60,268 nucleotides of DNA from an uncultured Prevotella sp. (GCA_900547005.1 URER01000008.1:1-60268); one strand, 5' to 3'; shown: positions 51,432 to 59,492, counted from the first letter of the stretch. A program made the numbers and translations. The notes: generated by a model from the letters alone, not told the origin.

Positions 51432-52672
51432 AGATAACGATCCATCGTGGCTCAGACCAGATAGGCGGCTGCGTCACAGAATACGAATGTAATGGCTACC
51501 ACTTGTTCGTCGATTACGGTGAGGAACTGCCTGGCGGCCCAAAGACAGGAGATCTGCAGGTCGAGGGCTTGACGTATGGTGACATGTCAAGGAGTGCGCT
51601 ACTCGTCACCCATTATCACGGCGACCACATCGGCAGTATAACCAAACTGCCAGAGGCTCTGCCCATATACATGGGTGAGGTAACTCGTGAAATACAGATG
51701 GTATTGTCTGACCACCTCAAAGGCGTAAGCCCCATTCACAAGGAAATGGTTAAGCGATTGCCAGCGGTAAAGACCTTCAAGGCTGGCAAGGAGTTTCTGT
51801 TGGGTCCATTTCGCATTATGCCAGTGACAGTAGACCATTCGGCTTTTGATGCATACGCTTTCAAGATTGAGACAGATGGCGTATCGGCTTATCATACAGG
51901 CGATTTCCGGCTACATGGATTCAGGAGCGGAAGGTTCACAGAGATGATAGAGAAGTACGTCGGCAAAGTGGACTATGTTGTATGCGAGGCAACCAATATC
52001 TTAAGACCGAGCGCTACCAGCAAGAAGGAGTCGGCACTTCAACAAGACTTTGTTTCATTGTTCCAAGAAAACAAGGCGTGCGTGGTCTATCTGTCATCTA
52101 CCAATATCGATAGGCTTTTCGCCTTGTATCATGCAGCATTAGATGCTGGTCTTCCTTTCTACGTGGACGGGTATCAGAAGAAAATCATGGACATTATCGT
52201 CAACAGCAAGTCCATGTGGACACGCTCTTCTCTCTATCAATATGGAAGATATAAGCCGGAGGCTCTGATGTATCACAAGTATGATCGGGAACGATTCTTT
52301 GTGAGTGACGGTTTCAAAGAGTTTCTTGAGAAGCATGGGTACGCGATTATTGCCCGTTCCAATGAGCGATTCGACAATCTGCTTGAACAGATTCCTTGCA
52401 AGAAGATGAAAGTGCTGTCCATGTGGAGGGGATATGTCAAGGAGGGCACCGATGCATATAATGAAAGCCTTGCTCGCTCATTGGATGGTGAATACAGCTA
52501 TATGCACACCAGCGGTCATATCGACATGAATGACCTGCGAGAGTTCTTCCGTATGCTCCAACCTAAGGGCATCATCCCTATTCATACAGACAGCCCAGAG
52601 GAATTTGCCAGGCTGTTCGGCGACGAGTTTAATATTGTCAGGTTGCACGACGGCCAATCTTTATCTATATGA
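51428..52672 (+). CDS. RNase J-like MBL-fold metallo-hydrolase
   Basis: A metallo-beta-lactamase-fold protein of 414 residues. The metal motif is THYHGDHIGS (62-67), with further ligand regions TVDHSAFDAYAF and YHTGDFRL, and a C-terminal TSGHIDMNDLREFF followed by PIHTDS that matches the GH and P-x-H segments of RNase J/beta-CASP enzymes. The middle (VVYLSSTNIDRLFALYHAAL) would be the beta-CASP insert. It is shorter than housekeeping RNase J (about 550 residues) and lacks its C-terminal domain. Overlaps of 4 nt on both sides make it part of a tight operon with the nuclease-like and LRR genes. Confidence 0.8.
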   Translation: MKITIHRGSDQIGGCVTEYECNGYHLFVDYGEELPGGPKTGDLQVEGLTYGDMSRSALLVTHYHGDHIGSITKLPEALPIYMGEVTREIQMVLSDHLKGVSPIHKEMVKRLPAVKTFKAGKEFLLGPFRIMPVTVDHSAFDAYAFKIETDGVSAYHTGDFRLHGFRSGRFTEMIEKYVGKVDYVVCEATNILRPSATSKKESALQQDFVSLFQENKACVVYLSSTNIDRLFALYHAALDAGLPFYVDGYQKKIMDIIVNSKSMWTRSSLYQYGRYKPEALMYHKYDRERFFVSDGFKEFLEKHGYAIIARSNERFDNLLEQIPCKKMKVLSMWRGYVKEGTDAYNESLARSLDGEYSYMHTSGHIDMNDLREFFRMLQPKGIIPIHTDSPEEFARLFGDEFNIVRLHDGQSLSI

Positions 52673-52944
52673 CAAGCAAGGACTATACAGATCAGTGGGG
52701 CGTTACATATAGTGGCGACGGAAAGGTGCTCAAACACATCGACAGCGAGCGATTCCGCTGTGAAGAATATACGATACCAGAAGGTGTGGAGGCGATTGAC
52801 TTTGCGTTCCTTTGGATTGAGGAAAAGCGTCTGCGCAAGATATTTCTGCCGAGTACACTAAGGCGCATGGTGGTTAACACTTTCATCGATTGTCCCATTG
52901 AAGAGTTGGTGCTGCCAGAGGGAATGACAGAAATCCCAAGTTGA
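52669..52944 (+). CDS. short BspA-like leucine-rich repeat protein, possibly truncated
   Basis: The 91-residue product has about two LRR_5-type units: YTIPEGVEAIDFAF, then RKIFLPSTLRRMVVNTFIDC and LVLPEGMTEIPS, where the frame ends mid-repeat. BspA-like LRR proteins are large in Prevotella; this is either a small cytoplasmic relative (no signal peptide) or a truncated one. It overlaps the MBL gene by 4 nt and lies 9 nt before the phosphoesterase. Confidence 0.65.
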   Translation: MTSKDYTDQWGVTYSGDGKVLKHIDSERFRCEEYTIPEGVEAIDFAFLWIEEKRLRKIFLPSTLRRMVVNTFIDCPIEELVLPEGMTEIPS

Positions 52945-52953
52945 AAGAAAAGT

Positions 52954-53532
52954 ATGAGTACTATGAAGGTTATACATCTGTCTGACACTCATGGACTGCA
53001 TCGGCAGATAAAGGATATGCCAGAGGCTGATGTCATCGTGCATAGTGGTGACATCAGCCACAACGGTACGGAAGCGGAAGTGCTTGACTTCTTGAACTGG
53101 TATATCGAACTGTCTTATCCCCACAAGATATTCGTTACAGGCAACCACGACCTTTGCCTATGGGGTGCGGAGGGGATTGAGGATTTGCCTTCCAACGTGT
53201 ATTTCCTGCAAGATAGTGGCATTGAGATAGATGGAGTGAAATTCTTCGGGCTGACCTACAATCATCCAGAAGAACTGATACCAGATGAAGTTGATGTCGT
53301 GATTACGCATGAACCGCCTGTCATGATACTCGACAAGTCTGCTGGTACCCATTGGGGCAATGCTCCATTGCGAAACCGAATTCTGGATATAAAGCCACGA
53401 TACCATCTTTTCGGACATGCCCATGAGAGTTATGGCACGCTGAAACAGGATGGTATTGTGTACTCTAATGCTTCATTGCTGAATGAGCGTAATCAGTTAG
53501 TCAGAAAGCCGAGGCTATTCTTGTTGAAATAA
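52954..53532 (+). CDS. metallophosphoesterase (calcineurin-like)
   Basis: At 192 residues it has the complete metallophosphoesterase motif set: LSDTHG, VHSGDIS, VTGNHD, VVITHEPP and LFGHAHESYG, which bind two metal ions. It resembles the short UPF0046-type proteins with cyclic nucleotide or nucleotide phosphodiesterase activity; substrate unknown. It ends the four-gene unit begun by the nuclease-like gene; the terminator hairpin overlaps its stop codon. Confidence 0.88.
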   Translation: MSTMKVIHLSDTHGLHRQIKDMPEADVIVHSGDISHNGTEAEVLDFLNWYIELSYPHKIFVTGNHDLCLWGAEGIEDLPSNVYFLQDSGIEIDGVKFFGLTYNHPEELIPDEVDVVITHEPPVMILDKSAGTHWGNAPLRNRILDIKPRYHLFGHAHESYGTLKQDGIVYSNASLLNERNQLVRKPRLFLLK

Positions 53533-53548
53533 CCTCGGCTTTGTTTCT
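53505..53548 (+). terminator. intrinsic terminator overlapping the phosphoesterase stop
   Basis: AAAGCCGAGG (53505-53514) and CCTCGGCTTT (53533-53542) make a perfect 10-bp stem, followed by GTTTCT. Confidence 0.75.
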
Positions 53549-53551
53549 ATT

Positions 53552-53756
53552 CTATTGGAGTTTGCTGAAATCGACGCCCAATAGTTGCTTCAGTTCATCC
53601 ACGATCAGGAAATAATCATCTTCCTGTAGTGTGTTCCAACGGGACGTGACATTGATGATTTCGCCTGTAGCATCCACATATACGGCAATAAAGGATAGTC
53701 CGTAACTGTCCTTGGGACCACCCAAGTCTGTATCTGTATGGCGTTGACACTAGCAG
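53552..53756 (-). pseudogene. C-terminal fragment of a hypothetical protein, cut by the IS remnant
   Basis: Leftward, from the IS junction near 53756, one frame reads TDTDLGGPKDSYGLSFIAVY through VTSRWNTLQEDDYFL to a stop at 53552. It is a coherent C-terminal end unlike a transposase and has no start, so its 5' part was lost when the IS4-like sequence arrived. I recall similar VTSRWN endings in large Prevotella proteins but cannot name the family. Confidence 0.55.
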
Positions 53757-54352
53757 GTAGTGGTCATGTTTGGCTGCAGATGTGAGCTGCGCCACCATCG
53801 GAACGCCTACATGATACTTCATCACAGTGTGTACTTTCATCCCGCCCTTCTTCTTGCCTGATTTCGGATGCCGCCCGACACCTTTGAGTATGTTGTCAAA
53901 GAGGGTGATTGTGGTGGAATCCATCATATAGAGCAGTTTTTCCCAGTCCTTAGGCTCGTGGGGCTGACCCTTATAAGACTTGGGTGGGCGGCTGTCCGCT
54001 AAAAACCTGGCGTACTTCTCCAAAAGGTATGCGTATACAGTCGTATGTTTGCCTCTGCCAGCGTACTACGCCTGACCAAATAGTCCATACTGAAGTGTCT
54101 GAGCTTATGCGCCTCTGTCTTTATCCCTATCTCGAGTTCACGCAGGGAATCAAAGTGTTTGAGGATACCGAACAGCATCACGACAAGGTGTCGGTATCCG
54201 TCAAAACGCTTAACATAAGCCTCGCTTCCCTTCGTTTCGCGGCTAATTTTAAGAATTTTCTCCTTGTCAAGCAACTTTAACACCAGACTATACACCGGCT
54301 GTCCGGTAAAATGACTATCTTTGCTCATGGTTATATTTGTTTGCAAAGGCAA
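53750..54352 (-). mobile_element. degenerate IS4-family transposase (DUF4372-type)
   Basis: Two reading frames together recover the first two-thirds of an IS4-type DDE transposase. The N-terminal DUF4372-like part (SKDSHFTGQPVYSLVLKLLD, frame ending at 53999) is followed after a frameshift near 54030 by KYARFLADSRP, LYMMDSTTITLFDNIL (catalytic Asp) and GRHPKSGKKKGGMKVHTV. The sequence stops abruptly at AAKHDHYLL (about 53750), where it fuses to an unrelated fragment, so the third catalytic residue is missing. The element cannot make an active transposase. Confidence 0.85.
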
Positions 54353-54451
54353 AGATAACCAAAAGGACTGATACCTCGTGAGAAATGTCAGCCCTAATTC
54401 GTTGAATGCTCAAAAAAGTTTTAACGGACAGCAATATAAAAAATAAATGCT

Positions 54452-55948
54452 ATGAAGAAAATGAATTACAGAACTATTGCCTTTATCGCGGCAATCGCCG
54501 TGGTTCAGGCTGCAATGGCACAAATCCCGGAGGGCTATTACGCTTCGCTGAACGGCAAGAAAGGAGCTGCGTTGAAAACCGCCGTGCATGAAATCATAAA
54601 GAACGCAAAGGTTCTCGACTACGGCTCGGGAGCGGGACACACGTGGGAGGGGTTCTACTCCACCGACCGGACTGACGACAACGTGGTGATAGACCGGTAC
54701 AGCAACGACACCCGCTACTTCGGAAGCAAAGGCTCGTCGGTAAGCGGAATGAACATAGAACACTCGTTCCCGAAGAGCTGGTGGGGCGGAAGCGAAAATC
54801 AGGCGTACAAGGATTTATACAACCTGATGCCATGTGAGAAAAATATAAACAGCTCGAAATCGAACTATCCGATGGGCGAAGTAACAGACGTAAAGACTAA
54901 TAACGGTTGTACAAAGATTGGAAAGGGAAACAACGGCTATCAGCTTTGGGAGCCTGCCGACAAATGGAAGGGCGATTTCGCACGCGGATATATGTATATG
55001 GCGACGGCATATCAGGACTTAACGTGGAAAGGTGGGCAAGATGCGAATATATTACAGCAGGGCAACTACCCCACTCTTAAACCGTGGGCCTACACCTTAT
55101 ATATAAAATGGGCTAAGGCCGACAAGCCCGACGAGATAGAGATAAAACGCAACGATGCGGTGGCGAAGATACAAGGCAACCGCAACCCGTTCGTAGATTT
55201 CCCCAATCTGATGGAATATATTTGGGGCGACAGCATCGATTATGCCTTCGACGTCAGCAAGACTGTAAAGTCGACCGACTACAACAACGGTACGACAACG
55301 CCGACGGAGCATGACATCTACTGCACGGACTTCACGCAGGGCGAAGGCAGTTGCTCCATCTCCAACATCAATGTGTCTGCGGGCATAGCCCCGATATGGA
55401 CGTTAGACTCTCAATACGGATGGAAAGGCACAGCATATAAAAATAGCCAATGCAATGCTGCCGAGGCCGTTCTCTACACTCCGGAGTTTGACCTGACGGA
55501 ATATACGGACATAGACCTCACATTTACTCACGCCGTAAACTTTGCATCTCCATCGAGTCCGGCCGACATCCTCTCCGTGGAGGTTGCGTGCGAGGGCGTA
55601 AACACTAAGCTGTCGGGCATCACATGGCCTGCGGGCACGTCGTGGAGCTTCAACAAATCCGGCGACATCCCACTTAATGCGTTCTCCGGAAAGAAGATAA
55701 AGATAGGCTTCCGATACACGTCAACAAGCTCAGTCGCCTGCACATGGGAGATAAAGAACATCTCGATAACAGGCACAAAGAAGTCTACCGGCATCACCAC
55801 TCCATCGGTAGAGAAGTCAGACAGGCCCGACTTTACGCGCCCGTATGAGGTCTACTCCATCAATGGCAGCCGACTGGAATCCGTCGGCGACGAGGCCATT
55901 GTGATTATCCGACAGGACGGACGCACATGGAAGGTTATGACACGGTAA
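54452..55948 (+). CDS. secreted endonuclease I family protein
   Basis: A 498-residue exported nuclease (signal peptide about 1-23, ending AAMAQ). The EndA/NucM-type domain occupies about 24-270, with the active-site region MNIEHSFPKSWWGG and DLYNLMPCEKNINSSKSNYP, both characteristic. The second half (about 290-445) is a beta-sandwich (FTQGEGSCSISNINV ... VACTWEIKNISITG), probably a substrate- or wall-binding module, and the tail (YEVYSINGSRLESVGDEAIV) is a C-terminal sorting-type segment. It probably degrades extracellular DNA/RNA. The gene starts just past the right end of the IS remnant. Confidence 0.9.
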   Translation: MKKMNYRTIAFIAAIAVVQAAMAQIPEGYYASLNGKKGAALKTAVHEIIKNAKVLDYGSGAGHTWEGFYSTDRTDDNVVIDRYSNDTRYFGSKGSSVSGMNIEHSFPKSWWGGSENQAYKDLYNLMPCEKNINSSKSNYPMGEVTDVKTNNGCTKIGKGNNGYQLWEPADKWKGDFARGYMYMATAYQDLTWKGGQDANILQQGNYPTLKPWAYTLYIKWAKADKPDEIEIKRNDAVAKIQGNRNPFVDFPNLMEYIWGDSIDYAFDVSKTVKSTDYNNGTTTPTEHDIYCTDFTQGEGSCSISNINVSAGIAPIWTLDSQYGWKGTAYKNSQCNAAEAVLYTPEFDLTEYTDIDLTFTHAVNFASPSSPADILSVEVACEGVNTKLSGITWPAGTSWSFNKSGDIPLNAFSGKKIKIGFRYTSTSSVACTWEIKNISITGTKKSTGITTPSVEKSDRPDFTRPYEVYSINGSRLESVGDEAIVIIRQDGRTWKVMTR

Positions 55949-55990
55949 TAAAAATGTAAATCCGAATTAATTTCACATCACAAATATCAT

Positions 55991-56034
55991 GCCCCGGCAA
56001 AGCTGTTTTCTGAGCTTGCCGGGGCTTTATTTTG
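55991..56034 (+). terminator. intrinsic terminator after the endonuclease gene
   Basis: GCCCCGGCAAAGCT and AGCTTGCCGGGGC form a long GC-rich stem followed by TTTATTTT. Confidence 0.9.
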
Positions 56035-56035
56035 T

Positions 56036-56545
56036 AAAGATTTTTGGTCAAAAATCACCCTCTCGGAAAGTTGACTCTTGCGAGTTAACGGAAGTTAAAT
56101 ATAGGTCTCGTTACTAATTTCCAACCATTTTTCGACCTCAAAAATCCCAACTCAAAACTCAAAATTCCCAACTCAAAATTCCAAAAGTGCCTCCGTTAGA
56201 AAAAATCCGCCTCGTTTTTCATCGAATTTTGCCGTCCGCCAAAACGCCGAAAAATCCCGTTTTCTCCCGATTTAACGTTTGTTAGCTTTCAAAAGTGGCA
56301 CTTTTGCATTCCGTTTTAGGCCATTTTGGAGTGCAACGGAGGCTCCGTTGAAGTCCAAAAGTGGCTCCGTTAGCGTCTAACGGAGCCTCCGTTGCATTCT
56401 AATGAGGTCTATTTTGCCTCTTAAAACGGCCATTTTCGCCAAACAACGAGATAAACCACTGATTATCAGCATTTTAACCCCAAATAGCTTAAAATGCCGT
56501 ATTTTGCGATATTTGCAAGCGAAGAAGATTTCAAAGAAAATACGG
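56036..56545. repeat. large dispersed non-coding repeat, copy B (inverted relative to copy A)
   Basis: This gene-free stretch is the reverse-complement counterpart of 29465-29930. Shared landmarks in opposite order are GGTCTCGTTACTAA, AAAAGTGCCTCCGTTAG, GATTTAACGTTTGTTAGC, GCAACGGAGGCTCCGTTG, CTAACGGAGCCTCCGTTGCA and CTGATTATCA. Substantial divergence and small indels separate the copies. The 26 kb between them carries the surface operon and accessory genes. Confidence 0.85.
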
Positions 56546-56640
56546 CGAGTTTTCAGAAGGCATTTGTAAAAATTTTTGACAGTATCAAGGACAAGAAAAG
56601 CAATGGGTATTAGAGTGCGGAAAACTATAATTATAAAGGC

Positions 56641-56676
56641 AAAAAAAGGGCGAAGACTGCTTTTGTCTTCGCCCTT
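56641..56676 (-). terminator. terminator of the GH43-type remnant
   Basis: A perfect 12-bp stem (AAGGGCGAAGAC / GTCTTCGCCCTT) with a 7-nt loop, followed on the leftward strand by a run of seven T. It lies 34 nt past the stop of the GH43 fragment, so that gene's 3' end is intact. Confidence 0.85.
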
Positions 56677-56709
56677 GATAATTTCCTGAGTCATAAGAAA
56701 CGACGCCAA

Positions 56710-56994
56710 TCAGTCGAATACGGTAGCCGGTTGCAGCCGTCCGGATGTGGCATATAGCCCTATCACCGCTCCAATGAAGCCATTCGCGCGCCGCGTACTG
56801 AGGTTTATCGCGTCGACACCCTTTGCAAGCAGTTGCCAGTCGGCATCGCCCTCGGCGTAATAGAAGTCGTAGAATCGGCCACTGGCCTCAACCTTCAGGC
56901 GCAGTTCCCCATTCTTCAGCATCCCCATACAAAAATGTAGGCCATCAACCTGTTGCGCCCAAAACAAAGAAATAGCTTTGCCAGCTTTAATCAA
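56710..56994 (-). pseudogene. 3' remnant of a GH43-type glycoside hydrolase
   Basis: The 94-residue frame contains FYDFYYAEGDADWQLLAKGV, then LSTRRANGFIGAVIGLYATS, the typical end of the C-terminal beta-sandwich of GH43 xylosidases/arabinofuranosidases. No catalytic five-blade propeller is present. The frame continues to the edge of the GGGGATTTTGCA array at about 57000, where similarity ends, so the 5' part was replaced by the array and the DUF4143 ATPase gene. It keeps its terminator. Confidence 0.7.
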
Positions 56995-56998
56995 AATA

Positions 56999-57142
56999 GG
57001 GGATTTTGCAGATATTACGTCATTTAAAATTGGGGATTTTGCAGATATTACGTCATTTGAAATTGGGGATTTTGCAGAAATATATTTGGTTGTATCAATA
57101 GATTTTGCTATTTTTGTGGCGTATAAGATAGGGGATTTTGCA
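56999..57142. repeat. GGGGATTTTGCA repeats at 33-bp spacing upstream of the ATPase
   Basis: Identical GGGGATTTTGCA words start at 56999, 57032, 57065 and 57131; a decayed copy sits at the missing position 57098. The period is exactly 33 bp, about three helical turns, so all lie on one DNA face. The linkers between the first three are also repeated (GATATTACGTCATTT). The promoter at 57085-57116 is embedded between copies three and five, and copy five ends two bases before the ATG. Confidence 0.93.
57085..57116 (+). promoter_or_regulatory. promoter of the DUF4143 ATPase gene
   Basis: TTTG (57085-57088), 20 nt, TATTTTTG (57109-57116): full consensus. The predicted start is near 57121, so the last GGGGATTTTGCA copy falls in the 5' leader. 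Confidence 0.75.
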
Positions 57143-57144
57143 AT

Positions 57145-58479
57145 ATGAAGACATTTAAGCGCAAGATATACAACCAGATGTTGGCATGGAAAGAAAGTGC
57201 CAACGGGAAAAGAGCCTTATTGATTAAGGGTGCTCGCCGTGTAGGCAAATCTACGATTGCAGAAGAGTTTGCGCGCAAAGAATATAAATCATACATTCTG
57301 ATTGATTTCTCGAAAGCGTCCAAACATACACAGGAACTTTTCAATGACATATCAGACCTTAACTTCCTGTTCTTGCAGTTGCAAATGATTTATAAGGTAG
57401 AACTACATGAACGCAACTCTGTCATTATATTCGACGAAGTGCAGCTTGTACCGTTGGCACGGCAGACTATAAAGCATTTGGTTGCAGACGGCCGTTATGA
57501 CTATATAGAAACCGGCTCTCTAATAGGGATTCGCAAATACACAGAACGGATTGTCATACCAAGTGAGGAGACTATCATCGAAATGTTTCCGATGGATTAT
57601 GAGGAGTTCAGATGGGCTCTCGGCGACACCATATCTGTTCCGCTTTTACGAAATAGCTTTATAAACAAGCAGCCTCTGGGGGATGCCGTATGCCGACAAA
57701 TGCTACGCGACTACCGCCTCTATATGCTGATTGGCGGTATGCCTCAGGCTATAAACGAGTATTTGGAAAGCAATAATTTTGCCCACGTTGACGAAATGAA
57801 GCGGACAATACTTGCATTATACGAAGCTGATATGCGTAAAATTGACACCTCAGGCAGGGCTTCTATGATGTTTAGCAATGTGGCCGCACAACTCTCACAT
57901 GGTGGAAGCCGTTTCAAGGTGTCATCGATAATAGAAAACCAACGTGCAGGAAATATCCTTCCCATACTCGAAGATATGAAAGCCAGCATGATGGTAAACG
58001 TGGCATACCATTGTGATGACCCAAACATCGGAATGCAATTAACAAAGAATCTGGAGAAATTCAAATTATATATGAATGATACCGGCTTATTTATAACCCA
58101 TATCTTTAAGGATAAAAAAGCTATCGACAACGAGATTTACAAAAAACTACTGAACAATAAACTTGAAGCCAACCTCGGATATATATATGAGAACATGGTG
58201 GCACAGACGCTAAAAGCCATCGGGGATGAGCTTTATTATTATACATTCCCATCTGAAACGTCTAACCACAGCTATGAAATTGATTTCCTAATCAGCAGAG
58301 AAAACAAGATTTGTCCTTTGGAAGTAAAATCCGGTGGATATAATACGCACCCGTCAATCGACGAGTTCGTGAAAAAATTCTCACATCGCGTTCGGGACAA
58401 ATACTTGATTTATACAAAGGATTTCAAGAAAGATAAAGATACCGTTTTGCTTCCTATATATCTGACTCAATTCTTGTAG
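57145..58479 (+). CDS. AAA_14/DUF4143 ATP-binding protein
   Basis: A 444-residue ATPase with an AAA_14 domain (Walker A GARRVGKST, 29-37; Walker B SVIIFDEVQ, 92-100; sensor ETGSLIG) and a C-terminal DUF4143 domain with EIDFLISRENKICPLEVKSG, which has the D...ExK layout of a PD-(D/E)xK nuclease fold. The family is abundant and often multi-copy in Bacteroidales; its role is unknown. The gene replaced the 5' part of a GH43 gene, which suggests that it came in as a mobile cassette together with its phased repeat array, and it has its own terminator. Confidence 0.88.
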   Translation: MKTFKRKIYNQMLAWKESANGKRALLIKGARRVGKSTIAEEFARKEYKSYILIDFSKASKHTQELFNDISDLNFLFLQLQMIYKVELHERNSVIIFDEVQLVPLARQTIKHLVADGRYDYIETGSLIGIRKYTERIVIPSEETIIEMFPMDYEEFRWALGDTISVPLLRNSFINKQPLGDAVCRQMLRDYRLYMLIGGMPQAINEYLESNNFAHVDEMKRTILALYEADMRKIDTSGRASMMFSNVAAQLSHGGSRFKVSSIIENQRAGNILPILEDMKASMMVNVAYHCDDPNIGMQLTKNLEKFKLYMNDTGLFITHIFKDKKAIDNEIYKKLLNNKLEANLGYIYENMVAQTLKAIGDELYYYTFPSETSNHSYEIDFLISRENKICPLEVKSGGYNTHPSIDEFVKKFSHRVRDKYLIYTKDFKKDKDTVLLPIYLTQFL

Positions 58480-58486
58480 CAGGCAT

Positions 58487-58511
58487 AAGCCCATTGTTTA
58501 TGGGCTTGATT
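58487..58511 (+). terminator. terminator after the ATPase gene
   Basis: AAGCCCAT (58487-58494) and ATGGGCTT (58500-58507) form an 8-bp hairpin with a 5-nt loop just past the stop codon; the following GATT gives only a weak U tract. Confidence 0.55.
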
Positions 58512-58637
58512 ATGTCATTGTATTAATATTACGACCATCAGACGTGACTGGACAAAAGTCGACAGAGATTGCCATCACGACGTTTGGGGTATCGAAAAGA
58601 GTTTGTTGCAGGATGCGAAAAAAATAACAATGACAGT

Positions 58638-58668
58638 ATTGTCAATTAGAGAATTATTTTTATCTTTG
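58638..58668 (+). promoter_or_regulatory. promoter of the candidate ncRNA
   Basis: ATTG (58638-58641, one mismatch to TTTG), 19 nt, TATCTTTG (58661-58668). The predicted transcription start is about 58673. Confidence 0.6.
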
Positions 58669-58673
58669 CAGTG

Positions 58674-58899
58674 TCAAACATAATAGAACTAAGCCTATGT
58701 AACAGAACAAACAAAAGACATTAAGATAAAGAAGCGTTAGCTTATATTCTTGTTTCGGAAAAATCGCCAATTTAGAAGAAGCACCAAGAGTAAAAGTGAA
58801 GACGCTCACGCCTTTGGCGTGGGCTTTTACTCGTATATGGTGCAATGGTGTTTGGCGATACCTCCGAAACGTAGACGAAGTTATTAGTCCACGTTTTTT
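58674..58899 (+). ncRNA. candidate structured ncRNA, possibly 6S-like, or long leader of the next gene
   Basis: Between the promoter at 58638-58668 and a terminator (CGTAGAC / GTCCACG stem at 58870-58893, then six T at 58894-58899) lies one long nested hairpin. From outside in: GTTTCGG/CCGAAAC (58752/58864), ATCGCCAA/TTGGCGAT (58763/58852), an internal bubble, GCACCA/TGGTGC (58781/58838), GAGTAAAAG/CTTTTACTC (58788/58824) and CACGCC/GGCGTG (58807/58816) with loop TTT. About 36 base pairs in one rod with a central bubble and a length near 226 nt recall 6S RNA. No long ORF is plausible. No promoter is visible between it and the barrel gene at 58968, so it may instead be a regulatory leader. Confidence 0.6.
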
Positions 58900-58967
58900 A
58901 TTGTCTACACTCAGCTATGGACTTACACAAAATCAAAACATTTATTTAAAAACAAACAAAGACGACA

Positions 58968-59492
58968 ATGAAAAAATTATTTTTGACTTTGTGCGTTGCG
59001 TTAGTTAGTGTTGGCGCGTTCGCACAGAAAGGAGAGCAAGCAGTTGGAGCACATGTATTATATGGTACAGATGCCCAAAATATAGGTTTTGGAGCTAAAT
59101 ATCAGTACAACGTTACTGACAATATCCGCTTAGAAGCTGTTGGCGATTATTATCTAAAAACAGACGGTTTCTCGATGTTTGACGTGAATGTGAATGGGCA
59201 TTATCTCTTTAACTTGTCAGACAAAGTAACTGTTTATCCTCTTGTTGGTATCAACTATACATCTTGGAAACAAGAAAATATTATTGAGTTTGACAATGAA
59301 GAAATCGAAGATTATCCGTATGACATGGATGTCTCCAATGAGTTAAAAGACAGTAGCATTGGCTTCAATATCGGTGGAGGTATTCAGTACAAGCTATCAG
59401 ACAGAATCCGCATTGGTGCAGAATTGAAATACCAAACTGTTAGTGGAGCTAATACCGCTATAATCGGTGCAGGAATAACATTTACTTTATAA
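58968..59492 (+). CDS. small outer-membrane beta-barrel protein
   Basis: A precursor of 174 residues with a signal peptide (about 1-19, ending GAFAQ) and eight short amphipathic strands, including GFGAKYQYNVTDNIRLEAVG, FDVNVNGHYLF, VTVYPLVGINYTSW and RIRIGAELKYQTV. The pattern matches the OmpW/OmpX-like outer membrane beta-barrel family of Bacteroidetes. The first loop is acidic (FDNEEIEDYPYDMD). It lies 69 nt after the terminator of the candidate ncRNA and is followed by a lipoprotein gene. Confidence 0.85.
   Translation: MKKLFLTLCVALVSVGAFAQKGEQAVGAHVLYGTDAQNIGFGAKYQYNVTDNIRLEAVGDYYLKTDGFSMFDVNVNGHYLFNLSDKVTVYPLVGINYTSWKQENIIEFDNEEIEDYPYDMDVSNELKDSSIGFNIGGGIQYKLSDRIRIGAELKYQTVSGANTAIIGAGITFTL

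Noticed and set aside
53991..54434. GCTGTCCGCTAAAA and TTTTAACGGACAGC as terminal inverted repeats of a small element
   Set aside because: The left word encodes part of the conserved transposase stretch FLADS, so the match is probably coincidental; only the right word is plausibly near an IS end.
56377..56709. Leftward ORF of 110 codons in repeat copy B
   Set aside because: It crosses the dispersed repeat and the GH43 terminator and has no coding character.
23473..58899. Kinship of the 23.5-kb and 58.8-kb RNAs through GCGTGGGCTT
   Set aside because: Only this short word is shared; loops, stem order and length differ, so it is likely chance.
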